From Theropithecus gelada (Eukaryota > Chordata > Mammalia > Primates > Cercopithecidae): 64,000 nucleotides of DNA. Location: assembly GCF_003255815.1 (NCBI RefSeq), contig NC_037670.1:70241406-70305405 (forward strand), in the 5' to 3' direction. Within the stretch, counting starts at the first letter, position 1. Every line of letters begins with the position of its first letter. The notes beneath the pieces are model-generated. The model was not told the DNA's origin. It made no database searches and saw nothing but the letters and a program-made list of their open reading frames with translations. Below, one piece after another: positions 37,020 to 47,632 of this stretch. A program made the position numbers and the translations under genes.

Positions 37020-37312
37020 TTTTTTTTTTTTTGAGATGGAGTCTCGGTCAGTCGCCCAGCCTGGAGTGCAGTGGCGCCATCTCCGCTCACTGCAAGCTCC
37101 ACCTCCCAGGTTCACACCATTCTCCTGCCTCAGCCTCCCAAGTAGCTGGGACTATAGGCACCCGCCGCCATGCCCGGCTAATTTTTTGCAATTTTAGTAG
37201 AGACAGGGTTTCACCGTGTTAGCCAGGATGGTCTCGATCTCCTGACCTCATGATTCACCCGCCTCAGCCTCCCAAAGTGCTGGGATTACAGACGTGAGCC
37301 ACTGCGCCTGGC
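37020..37312 (-). mobile_element. AluY, antisense
   Basis: A full-length Alu on the minus strand. The words gttagccaggatggtctcga and tctcctgacctcatgattca mark it as AluY-like. A perfect 15-bp target-site duplication, ccactggaacttttt, is at 37,005-37,019 and 37,313-37,327. A clean duplication and low divergence make this one of the youngest insertions in the window. Confidence 0.96.
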
Positions 37313-37327
37313 CCACTGGAACTTTTT

Positions 37328-37964
37328 GATTTGTAAACATGTATATTAAAAAATCACTCCATATTTTCATAATATGATATCATAACATTTCTGAAATCTT
37401 TTAGAAGACAATATTTCTTGAGGTTGAAGAAATATTTTCTTCAAATTCAGTGATTCCTTTAAGTTTCTTTTTGGTGTTTTTATTTTCTTTGAAATTCAGT
37501 TAAAATGAAAGTAATTAAGTACTTTGAAAGTAACATGTATAATATAATGCCGTTTAAAAAAAGTTTGTGTATTTATATATCCTTTCCTTATAAATGCAAA
37601 TATACATTACATAATGGAATGCTGTCAACAAGACTATTATATGTGGGCAATGGGGTTTATCTAATTTGTACTTATTATTTGAATTTTTTATAATGTCAAA
37701 ACAAAACAAGATTCCTTAGATAATCCTGTTGTATGATAAATTCCCTTCTTATTCAATGCACTCATGGCAGATGAATTTACTTCATACCTATGAAGATCCT
37801 GGATAACTTCCCAGTCTTTTTCTCCAGACTGACACATATCCAAAAAAACAAAACAAAAAACACAGATCTGTTTAGACAGTTCCAACTGGATAATCTTAGG
37901 CATTCAAATTCTCTCTGCAAGGACACTGAACTCATCATTTACTCTCCACTCAAATCAGTTTCTT
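37328..37964. other. Unassigned, AT-rich
   Basis: No gene or repeat recognised. A short A-rich word with c interruptions lies at 37,842-37,862. Confidence 0.5.
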
Positions 37965-38290
37965 CTGTATTATCCAGAAACTCGGGAGTCATTCTTGATT
38001 CCTGTCTTTTTTCACTAAAACATTCAGTTCCAAATCCCTTTAATTCCACCTCCTCATTAGTTCTTTCCATTCCCCTTGCCCCTTGGTACAGGCTCTCATC
38101 GCTTACTTCTTGAAATACAAAAAAGCTTAAATCCTCTTGGTCTAAACTTTGTCAGATGGATCTTCCTAAAATACAAATCTGATCTTATCACTCCTCTACT
38201 TAAAAGCCTTCAGGACCCACTACCGCCTCAGGATTAAGTTCAGACTAGTGAGTTTCTGCAACCATTAAGCTATTTTCCCATTGTCATCTG
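37965..38290 (+). mobile_element. L2 LINE internal/3' part, sense
   Basis: In order: ctcgggagtcattcttgatt, cagttccaaatccctttaat, ctctcatcgcttacttcttg, gatcttcctaaaatacaaat, ctgatcttatcactcctcta, aaagccttcaggacccacta and caggattaagttcagact. This is the L2 segment upstream of the usual 3' end. The 107-codon frame 37,790-38,113 overlaps it and is not a host gene. Confidence 0.8.
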
Positions 38291-39423
38291 GGCTCTGTTG
38301 TTGCAGACGATAACATTTGTATTTAGAAATGTGTATGTTTGTAAATCTTGCTCTGTTTCTGTTTTGTGTTTTAAAGATTTAGTCTTTGTTGTTGGTTTTC
38401 TGCTGTTACACTTATGCCTAGGTATTAATAATTTTTCTCTTGTTATTATTCTGCTCGAACTAAATAAGCTTGCTAAATTTGTAGACTCACATTTTTGTTT
38501 TTGTTGTTCCTGATTCTCAAAAATATTTAGCTATTTTGATGCAAATATTACCTTTGACTCATTGTATTTACTCTTTCTAAAATTCTTGTTAAATATAAGT
38601 TGAACCTGTTTCTATGTCTTTTGTTACTTTTTAGAAAGCTTCACTGAGGTTTATTTGATACACAATGATTGTATCATTATGGCTACAACAAAAATAATCA
38701 ACAAAGTATACACTTGGATAAATTTTGACATAAGTATATACCTGTAAAACTATCACTACAATCAAGATAATGAACATGTCCAGGTGCTCCCAAAGTTTCT
38801 GCACCATCCTGTCCATCCTTCCTTGTTCTTGGAACTACTAATCTACTACAGATTAGTTTGCATTTTCTGGAATTTTATATTAATAGAATCATATAGTGTG
38901 GACTCTCTTTGGAGTTTGGTTTCTTTCACTTGGCATAATTATTTTGAGATTCACCCTTGCTTTAGCATGTATCAACAGTTTATTCTTATTTATTGCTGAC
39001 TAGTATTTCATTGTATGGACATACCACAGTGTGCTTATTCCTTCAGCTTGTGGTGGATATTTATATTGTTTCCAGCTTTTTGCCTATTATTTTTAAAAAC
39101 TGCTATAAAAATTGTATTCATGTCTTTGAATGGACATATGCTTTTATTTATCTTGAGTAAATGCCTAGGAGTAGAGTGACTGGATCATAAGGTAGATGGA
39201 TATTTAACTGTTCACAAAACTTTCTGACCATTTTCCAATGTGGTTGTATCCTTTACATTCCCACCAGCAAGTTAAGGGAGTCTATTCCTCCACATTCACA
39301 CCAACACTTGATATGGTCAGTCTTTAATTTCAGCCATTCTAAAATGTTTGTGGTTTTAATTTTAATTAAATTTCTGAAATAACAAATTATATTGAGCATC
39401 TTTGTATGTGCCTATTTGCTATA

Positions 39424-40044
39424 CAATAGTTCCCACCTCATTCGTGGTTTTACTTTCCACAGTTTCAGCTACCTGTGGTCAACAGCCATCCAAAAATATT
39501 AAATATTAAATGGATAATTCCGTAAATAAACAATTCATAAGTTTTAAATTACAAGCCCTTCTGAGTAGCATGATGAAATTTTGTGTCATTCAATCCCGGA
39601 TGTGACTTATCCCTTTGTCCAGCATATCCTAGGACAATGCCTATGTCACCCACTCATTAGTCACTTAGCTGCCCTGGCTATAAGATCAACTGTCTTGGTA
39701 TTGCAGTGCTTGTGTTCAAGTAACCCTCACTTTACTTAATAAAGGTTCCAAAGCACAAGAGTAGTGATGCTGGCATATTTTTGTAATTGTTCTATTGTGC
39801 CATTAGTTATTACTGTGAATCTCTTACTGTGTCTAATTTATAAATTAAACTTTATTGTAGGTATGTATACATAGGAAAAAACTCTATCTATCTATGTATC
39901 TATCTATCTATCATCTATCTATTATCTATTTATTTATCAATCTATTATCTATCTATCTATCTGTAAGGTTTGGTACTATCTATGATTTCAGGCATGCACT
40001 CGGGGTCTTGGAACACATCCCCTGTGAATAAGGGGTAGCTTCTG
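39424..40044 (+). mobile_element. Tigger-type DNA transposon (non-autonomous), nested in L1
   Basis: A pogo/Tc1-mariner class element. It starts caatagttcccacctcattc and continues tttactttccacagtttcag, ctacctgtggtcaac, ataattccgtaaataaacaa, tcacttagctgccctgg, gtgcttgtgttcaagtaacc, ttcaggcatgcactcggggt and cttggaacacatcccctgtg, ending at ctg. The ends are imperfect inverted repeats. A TA target site is visible on the left (39,422-39,423), while the right copy is mutated to ca. The transposase gene is deleted: sequence jumps from the promoter/leader region (ccaaagcacaagagtagtga) to the 3' tail (ttgttctattgtgcc). Insertion into the L1 is clear because L1 sequence resumes on both sides. Confidence 0.85.
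39883..39963. repeat. (TATC)n microsatellite inside the Tigger element
   Basis: Interrupted tatc/tctа-type tetranucleotide units of about 80 bases on the plus strand. They sit in the 3' part of the Tigger copy, where the family has a short AT-rich stretch, so the repeat grew after that element inserted. Confidence 0.92.
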
Positions 40045-40546
40045 CATGTAGATCTTCTTCGGTGGAGCATCTGTTGTTTTGCACATTACAAACATTGATT
40101 GTTTTCCTATCGTTATTGTTGGGTTTTAAGAGTTCCTTATGTATTCTGGATACAAATCCGCTATCAGATCTGTGATGTTTTCTTGCAGCATGTGATGTGA
40201 CTTTTTCTTAATAGTGCCTTTTGGAGAACAAAAGGTTCATAATTTTGATAATGTACAATGTTCCATTTTTTTCTTTCACAAATCCTGTTTTCGGTGTCTT
40301 ACCTAAAGGATTTTATCTAACTCAGATTTGCAAAGGTTTTCTATTTTCTGCTATAAGTCTTATAATTGTAGGTTTTGCATTTAAGGTCAAAATGATGATT
40401 TTGAAATTTTGACTTAATTTTTTACTTGGTATGAAGAGTGAATTGAAGTTATCCTTTTTTGGCATTCAGGCATCCAATTGCTTCTGCGTCTAAATTTTGT
40501 TTGCATCTTTATAAAAATTCAGTTGACCATCTCTGTTTGGGTTTAT

Positions 40547-41564
40547 TTATAAACCCTTTATTCTCTTCAATCGACCCATTTTTTGATATTGATGCACTGC
40601 ACTGACTTGTTTATAAGACTTAAAATCAGGTAGTGTCATTACTCCAACTTTCTTTATCTTCTTTAAAGTTGTTTTGGATATTCTAGGTCTTATTCTTTTC
40701 CATACATATTTTAGAATTAGTTTGTCAACATCTACCCCCACACTCCCTGCAAAAAAGCCTGGTGGGATTTTGATCAGGTTTGAGGTTTGAATCTATAGAT
40801 CAATAGATCAAAAAAAAATTTTTTAAGAGTCAGGATCTCACTCTAGGCTGTAGTGTAGTGGCATGATCACAGCTCACTGCAGCCTTGAATTCCTGGACTC
40901 GAGGGATCTTACTGCTTCAGCCTTCTGAGTAACTGGGGATATAGGAACATGCCACCATGCCTGGATAATTTTTAAATTACTTTTTGTAGAGACAGGGTCT
41001 TATCATGCTGGTCTCGAACCCCTGGGCTCAAAAGATTGGCCTGCCTTGGCCTCCAAAGTGCTGGGATTACAGGTATAAGCCACCATGCCCAACCTAGATC
41101 AATTTGAGAATTGATATCTTAATATTTAGTCTTCTGAACCATGAATATCTCCATTTACATAGGGTCCATTTAAAATTTTCTCAGCCATATTTTGTAGTTT
41201 TTACCTTATGCATCTATCCTAGGTTTTGTCAGCTATATCTCTCAATACTTATTTTAATGCTATTATAAGATGTGTTGGGTTTTAGTTTAAATTTTTCAAT
41301 TATTTTCTGCCAGTATATAGAAAAACAATGTATTTTTATATTGATCTTATAACTTTGCTAATTTATTCATTAGCTCTGACAGATTTTTGTAGATTCCATA
41401 GTGTTTTCTATGTAAATAACAATGTCATCTACAAATAAAAATGGTTCAATTTCTTCCTTTCTACTCTGGATGCAATTTTTGTCCAAACTGTCTACAAGAT
41501 TGTCCAACCTGCAACCTGAAGGCTGAATGTGGCCTGGGATGGCTTTGAATGTGGCCAAACACAA
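40547..41564 (-). pseudogene. L1 ORF2 remnant: RT active-site box and C-terminal part
   Basis: Two locally open pieces of L1 ORF2 lie on either side of the nested AluJ. Near 41,395-41,455 the minus strand reads EEIEPFLFVDDIVIYIEN. This is the RT catalytic box with F-V-D-D (codons at 41,424-41,435), so both Asp residues survive. At 40,547-40,741 it reads NKLIL-type C-terminal sequence: DKLILKYVWKRIRPRISKTT, then KVGVMTLPDFKSYKQVSAV. The open frame ending at 41,564 enters the neighbouring MER30-like element, so its first residues are transposon and not L1. Shifts and insertions separate the pieces, so no functional protein is possible. Confidence 0.82.
40812..41094 (-). mobile_element. AluJ, antisense, nested in L1
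   Basis: A diverged Alu on the minus strand: ggatctcactctaggctgta, ctcactgcagccttgaattc, tactttttgtagagacaggg, ggtctcgaacccctgggctc, aggtataagccaccatgccc. AluJ-type words are clear. A short target-site duplication tagatcaa is at 40,804-40,811 and 41,095-41,102, and L1 sequence (atctatagatcaa … gatcaatttgagaattgata) resumes across it. Confidence 0.9.
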
Positions 41565-41712
41565 ATTGGTAAACTTTCTTAAAACAGTATGAGACTTTTT
41601 TGTGATTTTTTTTTAAAGCTCATCTTCTATCACTATTGTTAGTGTATTTTATGTGCAGCCCAAGACAATTCTTCAGTGTGGCCCAGGGAAGCCAAAAGAT
41701 TGGACACCCCAG
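41495..41712 (-). mobile_element. MER30-like hAT element, nested in L1
   Basis: About 218 bases with inverted ends: caagattgtccaacctgcaa on the left and aaaagattggacaccccag on the right. The interior has ctgaatgtggcctgggatgg, aacacaaattggtaaacttt, agtgtattttatgtgcagcc and cagtgtggcccagggaagcc. This matches a small non-autonomous hAT-Charlie element that I recall as MER30. Strand follows the consensus orientation starting 'cagggtgtccaatctttt'. L1 words adjoin both ends. A clean 8-bp target duplication is not visible. Confidence 0.75.
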
Positions 41713-43909
41713 TGGAACCTCCAGTGCAGTGTTGATTATAGTGATGGGAGTAGATATCCTTTTGTTCCTCAATTTATAAGAAAAGCATTCAGTCTTTCAC
41801 CATTATAGGGGTTTCAGAGATGCCTTCTTAACACTGAGGGAGTTCCCTTCTGTTTTTTGATTGCTGCATTTCTATCAGGAATAAATGTTTGATATTGCAA
41901 AATGCCTTTTCTGTGTCTATTGAGGTGATCATACATTTAAAAAAATTTTAATACATAGATTGCTTTTTGAATGTTCAGTAACCTTGCATTCCTAGGATAA
42001 ACCTCACTTAGGATGTATTAAACTTTTTATATTTGTTGAATTTGATTTGCTAAGACTTCATTTAAAATGTTCATCTATGTTCATGAGGAAAATTGGTCTA
42101 GTAGTTTCCTTTTCTTGTAAATACCTATCTGGTTTTGATATCAAGGTAATTCTGGCCTCATAGGATGCATTTGGTAGTATTCATATTTCTTCCTTTTATG
42201 GGAGAGTTTGTATATAAAAGGGATTATTTCTTCCCTAAAAGTTTGGTAGAATCCACCTAAAAAGCCATCTGGTACTGGTGTTTCAATTGTGACAAGACTT
42301 AAAGCACAAATTCAATTTAAAAATAGATATAGCACTATTCATGTAATGTATTTCTTCTTCAATGAATTTTGGTAGTTTTGTATTTTTCAAGGAATTTGTC
42401 CCTTTCATTTAAGTTGGCAAATTTATTAGAACAAAATTGTTCATAATATTTGCTTGTTATATTTTTAATATCAGTAAAATCTGTAAATATCACTGTTCTT
42501 ATACCTGATATTGGTAATTTTTTGTGTATTCTCTTTCATCCCGATCAGTCTAGCTAAAGGTTTCTTAATTTTATTTATTCTCTCAAATAACCAGCTTTTG
42601 GTTTCACTGATTTTCTCTGTTGTGTTTTGCTTTCTATTTTATTGATTGCTTTAGCAGCATCCCACAAAGCACACCTAACATGGTGTGCTTTCATTTTTAC
42701 CCAGTTTGAAATGCTAAGTTCTCCTTTGATTTGTCTTTGACCCATGTGTTATTTAGAAGTGACATTTTTAGTTTCCAAGTATTAAGAGATTTTTTCAAGA
42801 GATCTTTTTGTTACTGATTTTGATTTAATTCCACTGTAATAAGAGGGCATAATTTGCATGAACTTCAATCCTTTTGAATTTATTGAAACTTGTATTATGG
42901 CTCAGAACATAGTCTTTCTGTATGCTCTTGGAAAGACTGTATATTTTGTTGATGTGTGGAGTAGTCTATAATTCTGCAAATCTTCTATATTCTTACTGAA
43001 TTTTTGCCTACTTATTCTGTTTTTACTGAGAGAAAAGCATTGACATCTCCAACTGTCTGTGAATATTTTTCTCCCTTGAAGTTCTATCAAGTTTTGCTCC
43101 ATGTGTTTCGAAGTTCTGTTATTAGGTAAATAAACACAGCATTGTTTGTCTTCCTGCAGGATTTCCTCATTTTTCTTTATCTTTTTCTTTATCTATGCCA
43201 ATATTATTTTCTCTGAAATTTACTTTGAAACTAATATAGAAAATTTATCACCTTTTGATTAGTGTTAGCACATAACACTTTTCCTAACTAAATTATGTCT
43301 TTCCATTAATGTGTGTAATGTATAGTTGGGTCTTGCTTTGGGGTGTTTAAACCATTTATATTTATTGTGATTATTTATATGGTTAAATTTAAGTCTCTTA
43401 TCTTGCTCTTTGTTTTCTGTTTGTCCCAAAGCTTCTTTGTTACATTTTCCTCATTTGTACCTTGTTGTGCATAGAGTGGATATTTTCTATGATTCTGTTT
43501 TGTCTCCTTTGTTAGCTCATTAGCTATAACCCTTTGCTTTGTTATTTTAATGGTTGCTTTAGAGGTTACAATACACATTGTTACTGTATTGAAGGTCACC
43601 TCCAAATATTATATGGCTTCACATATAGTGTAAGAACCTGACAGTAGTATCCTTTCGTTTCACCCTTCCCAAACTTTGTGCTATTGTTATAAAATGTTTT
43701 GTTTTTTCTATATGCTATAACCACCTCACCACATTGCTAATATTTTTTGTTTTTGTTTAACAGTCAGTCATCTTTTAAAGAGATTAAAATAAGAAAATAT
43801 CCTATATACTTATGCATTTTGTTTCCATTTCTCCCATTTGCATAGATCCAGATTTCTATCTGCTCACTTTTTCAACTCTCCTTTTCTCTGTATTTAAATT
43901 TTCTCTGTA

Positions 43910-44010
43910 TTTACATTTGAATAGCTTTTATTGTTATGCTTTCAGGTTTACTAATCTTTTTTTTTCTGCAATGTCTAGTTGCCATTAATCTCATCTATGT
44001 ATTTTTCTAC
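43910..44010 (-). repeat. Copy A of a duplicated L1 5'-region segment
   Basis: This segment (ttatgctttcaggtttacta, atgtctagttgccattaatc, tcatctatgtatttttc) recurs about 640 bases further on as copy B, 44,540-44,588 plus 44,912-44,970 (tcatgctttcaagttgacta, ctgtctagttgctattaatc, tcattcatatgttttcc). An Alu has been inserted into copy B at its T-run. The duplication is either part of this L1 subfamily's 5' region or private to this copy. Confidence 0.7.
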
Positions 44011-44588
44011 TTGCTAGAAAACATTGATTTAACAGTTTTTATAGTATCAGTCTGCTGGTGATTAATTAGTTTAATATTTCTTGATTTAGCCTTCATCTTT
44101 GAAAGACTAAGATAGGATTCAGAGCCGACAGCTTTTTTTGTTGTTGTTCAGTACTTTAAAGATGTTTATTCAATATTTACTTGTTTGAGTTGTTCTGAAA
44201 AAATAAACTGTAATCTTTATTTGTTCTTTTTATATGTCTTTTTTTTTTCTCTTGCTGCTTCAAAGATTTTTCTCTTACCAGTGCTTTTGGCCAATTTAAA
44301 TATGATGTACCTTGGTGAGGTTTTCTTCATTTTCCTTCATCTTGGGGTTGTTATGCTTCTAGGATCCATGGATTTATAGTTTTTGTCATTTTTGAAACAT
44401 TTTGGCCAAATACTTTTTTTTGGCCCACGTTTCATTTTTCTTCTACCAGGACTGTAATTATGTGCTCGATGTTTTTCCAGTTTTGCTACTCATTTCCACT
44501 ACTTACTTCTGTCATTTTTTCCTATTCTTCTTTTGTTCATATTTAAATTTGAAAAGATTTTACTGTCATGCTTTCAAGTTGACTAACC

Positions 44589-44888
44589 TTTTTTTTTTTT
44601 TTTTTTTTTTTTGAGATGGGGTCTCACCCAGGCTGGAGTACAGTGGGGCAGTCTCGGCTCACCTCAACCTCTGCCTCCCAGGTTCAAGTGACTCTCCCTC
44701 CTCAGCCTCCTGACTAGCTGGAACCACAGGCACATGCCACCATGTCTGACGAATTTTTTGTGTTTTTTGTAGAGATGGGGTTTTGTCATGTTGCCCAGGC
44801 TAGTCTCGAACTCCTGAGCTCAAGTGATTCACCGACCTCAGCCTCCCAAAGTTCTGGGATTATAGGTTTGAGCCACTGTGCCTGACCA
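44589..44888 (-). mobile_element. Alu, antisense, nested in L1
   Basis: A long T-run (44,589-44,612), then gagatggggtctcacccagg, ctcacctcaacctctgcctc, gtgttttttgtagagatggg, gttgcccaggctagtctcga and ttgagccactgtgcctgacc. J/S-type and well diverged. A second T-run follows after accatttc. No clean target-site duplication is seen. It interrupts copy B of the duplicated L1 segment. Confidence 0.9.
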
Positions 44889-45296
44889 CCATTTCTTTTT
44901 TTTTTTTTTTTGACTGAACTGTCTAGTTGCTATTAATCTCATTCATATGTTTTCCATCCTTTTTTCGTCTCTAGAAGTAGATTTGTGGGTTTGTTTTTTG
45001 TATTTTCCATCTCTCCACTTAACTTTTTGAGCATATGAATTATAGTTATTTTAATGTCCTTGTATTCTAGTTCTGATATCTGTGTCAGTTTGTATATTCA
45101 AATTCTAATATCGATGTCAGTTGGTTTCAGTTGATTGCTTTATTTTCTCATCAAATATTATGTTTTCCCATTAATTTGCATGTCTGGTAATTTGTTTATT
45201 GGATTCTAGACATTGTGTATTTTATCATGTTGGACGCAGGTTATCTTTGTATTCCTGTCAATACTCTTGAAGATTTTCTTTCAATTTTTGTTTGCT

Positions 45297-45298
<2 letters not shown>

Positions 45299-45333
<35 letters not shown>
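45299..45333. repeat. (TG)17 microsatellite inside L1 5' region
   Basis: About 17 uninterrupted tg units on the plus strand, embedded in the antisense L1 5' region. Long pure runs of this kind are often length-polymorphic. Confidence 0.96.
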
Positions 45334-45336
<3 letters not shown>

Positions 45337-46236
45337 GTCTGGGAGAGATGTGACTTACTGGAAAACACGTTGATTCTTTTGGGTATTGTTTTAAAGATTT
45401 GTTAGATAGTTTTTGACCAGGGCTAATATTTTTCTACTAGCGACACAAGATTCTTCAGGCATTCTACCCAGTGTACCATGATTTGTGAAGTTAGCAATTC
45501 ACACTGGTTAGAATAGGCATTAATCCTGGTCGGAGTACTGTTACTTCTATTCCTTTCAGGTGGTTCTTTTCCTAGTCTCGGGTATTTTCCTCACATCCAT
45601 GAATTAATTCACACTCAGCTGAATACTGGAGGGGTTCACTTTGCATATCCCTATAATTTTCTCTGTGCGCTTCTGTCTTTTCCCAGCACTCTGCCTTGTA
45701 TATTTTAGCTGCCTTTGTCTCCTCATCTAAGGGATTCCACTGGGCTTTGCCTAGGTTCCCTTCTTTGTGCCATTACCTAAAAACTCTCTTAAGACAGTTA
45801 GGGCAAAGGTAGAGCTCAATTCATTTGTTTGCTTAATTTCAGAAATTACTGTTCTTCATTGCCTCATGTCAAGAATGAAATGTGTTGTTTGGTATACTTA
45901 ATGTTTCCTGTATTTCTTCTTTCTTTAAAAAAATTGCTTCAGATGGGAAAGTAAATCTAGTTCCTGTTACTCCATCTTAGAAAACAGGAGTAACTTCCAT
46001 GTCTTTTAACCTCTTTCATATTTTCCACGTCCTTATCACTCCATTTTTCATTCTGCCTGTATTTTTCAAATCAATCTTCCAGCTTTAAATTCTTTCTTTC
46101 AGCTCTGTCTAACCCATTTTACTCTTCAATAAATTTTGAATTCGATGGCTATTTTTGTTTCAGCAATCCTTTACTATTTGTGATGATATCTACTACTACT
46201 ATTTTTTTGTTACTCATTTTTAAGAGACCTATTTTA

Positions 46237-46533
46237 GGCTGGTCACGGTGGCTCACACCTGTAATCCCAGCACTTTGGGAGGCTGAGGAGGGTGGATCAC
46301 AAGGTCAGGAGACTGAGACCATCCTGGCTAACATGGTGAAACCCTGTCTCTACTAAAAATGCAAAAAATTAGCTGGGCATGGTGGTGGGCACCTGTAGTC
46401 CCAGCTACTCAGGAGACTGAGGCAGGAGAATGGCATGAACCTGGGAGGCACAGCTTGCAGTGAGCTGAGATCGCACCACTGCACTCCAGCCTGGGTGACA
46501 GAGCAAGACTCCATCTTCAAAAAAAAAAAAAAA
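46237..46533 (+). mobile_element. AluY, sense
   Basis: Full-length Alu starting ggctggtcacggtggctcac. The Y-type words gatcacaaggtcaggagact, gagaccatcctggctaacat and cagcttgcagtgagctgaga are present. It ends in a 15-base A-run at 46,519-46,533. Target-site duplications are not clean (cctatttta and cttttattta at best). Confidence 0.93.
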
Positions 46534-47260
46534 TCTCTTTTATTTATATTAAAAGGATTTGTCTCTTGTTTCTAGTTTGTATAACATCAGTTCTGCCTTT
46601 TGTTATGTCTATAAACTCTCTTTTGTAGTAATTTTCTCCTTTATATGATTTGATGTTTTGTATTGCTATAGTTAATCTTATTCTGTGTTTTTTTTGTTTA
46701 TTTTACTTAATTTCGTTATTTATTACTTGGAACAATTGCAGTCTATGGACCATGAATTGTATAAGTGATCCTATGGAATAATTTTATATCTCCTTCTGCA
46801 GAATCCCTTGATTCTTGATTCTTAGATGAAATCTTGTTTTAATGACCTGGCTAGTGTTTACTACACCACACAGGTGTTATAAGTTCTGACCCTATACCTG
46901 CCCTATTGTGTAAACTTAAGTTTAATTTCTCATAGGACAGTTTTTTATCCATTTCATAACTGGTTTATCCATTGGAGTCTACATATTCCTGTTTATTCTG
47001 TCTTAAAACAATAAAATGTACTTGAACATTTTGTCCTTTTATTTTCTTTCATCCTCAAATTTCTTAAAATTGTAGTTTCTACCCACCCTTACACATTTCT
47101 CAATACTGTACTAAAATAGTTTATTAAAGAAATTCTCAGAAACCCATTAAAATGGTCTGGCATAGTCTTCATCTTCTTTGGTCTCTGTAACATTTGATGG
47201 CGTTGACCCCTTGATTCTTCTAATGCTCTTCTCACTCTTGTTGACAACACAGGTTCTCCT
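46534..47260. other. Unassigned, AT-rich
   Basis: No gene recognised. The stretch has the T-rich texture of reversed L1 5' sequence, but I cannot align it to a family. Confidence 0.4.
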
Positions 47261-47412
47261 TCAAACACAGGGCTGTTCTTTGTGGAAAGCATCTACAATG
47301 AAACACAGTCTGCAAAAACTTTATCACAACATTTTTTTTTAAAAAGACCACTTACTCATCTAAAACTGAAGTGATGATGCCAATCATTTTCAATAACATC
47401 AAAAACGTAAAT
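47261..47412 (+). repeat. Left arm of a ~150-bp inverted repeat
   Basis: Words tcaaacacag, ggaaagcatctacaatgaaa, cacagtctgcaaaaac, tatcacaaca, aaagaccacttactcatcta and aaactgaagtgatgatgcc recur in reverse complement at 48,669-48,818, about 1.26 kb away. The arms look about 85-90% alike by eye, with small indels. The family is not recognised. It is probably two copies of one old transposon in opposite orientation, because the arms differ in their flanks. Confidence 0.9.
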
Positions 47413-47439
47413 GACATTCCCCCTCCCCACCGGCAAGGT

Positions 47440-47555
47440 TTACTTTCCCATCTGAAACATTTTTTTTAAAAGAAAGAGAAAATATAGGAAACATTAAATA
47501 TAACAAACAACAGATTTCACTCTTGACATAAGGCAAGGGGGGAATGCCGTTTACA
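47440..47555 (+). mobile_element. L1 5'-end fragment, sense
   Basis: Words tttactttcccatctgaaac, aggaaacattaaatataaca, aacagatttcactcttgaca and taaggcaag are the reverse complement of 45,865-45,975, the 5' UTR of the antisense L1 next door. This piece is therefore L1 5' UTR in the opposite orientation, about 1.46 kb from its partner. Confidence 0.8.
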
Positions 47556-47591
47556 CAAAACCTCTGCACTTGACCTTCTAATGAGGGAGGC

Positions 47592-47632
47592 ATAATATAT
47601 ATAATACTATATATATGTGTATATATATGTTT
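47592..47632. repeat. (TA)n-rich low-complexity stretch
   Basis: Interrupted ta units with a central tatatatgtgtatatatatg. It follows directly on the sense L1 5' fragment. Confidence 0.85.

Larger units (their letters stand above)
38636..45990 (-). mobile_element. Near-full-length old LINE-1, antisense, with four nested insertions
   Basis: The largest element of the window. On the plus strand it runs from the reversed 3' UTR (ttcactgaggtttatttgat, cactacaatcaagataatga) through ORF2 to the 5' UTR. ORF2 is seen as the C-terminal part at 40.55-40.74 kb, the RT box at 41.42 kb and antisense words such as tctcaaataaccagctttt at 42.58 kb. The 5' UTR gives cattttggccaaatac, gcatgtctggtaatttg, ggtggttcttttcctagtct, agctgaatactggaggggtt and ctgttactccatcttag. 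Nested inside are a Tigger element, an AluJ, a MER30-like element and a further Alu. Subtracting them leaves about 5.9 kb, close to full L1 length. Frames are broken throughout, so it is inactive. Confidence 0.88.

Noticed and set aside
39883..39963. Regular short repeats considered as a CRISPR-like array
   Set aside because: Tetranucleotide microsatellite with no spacers, in a eukaryotic repeat context.
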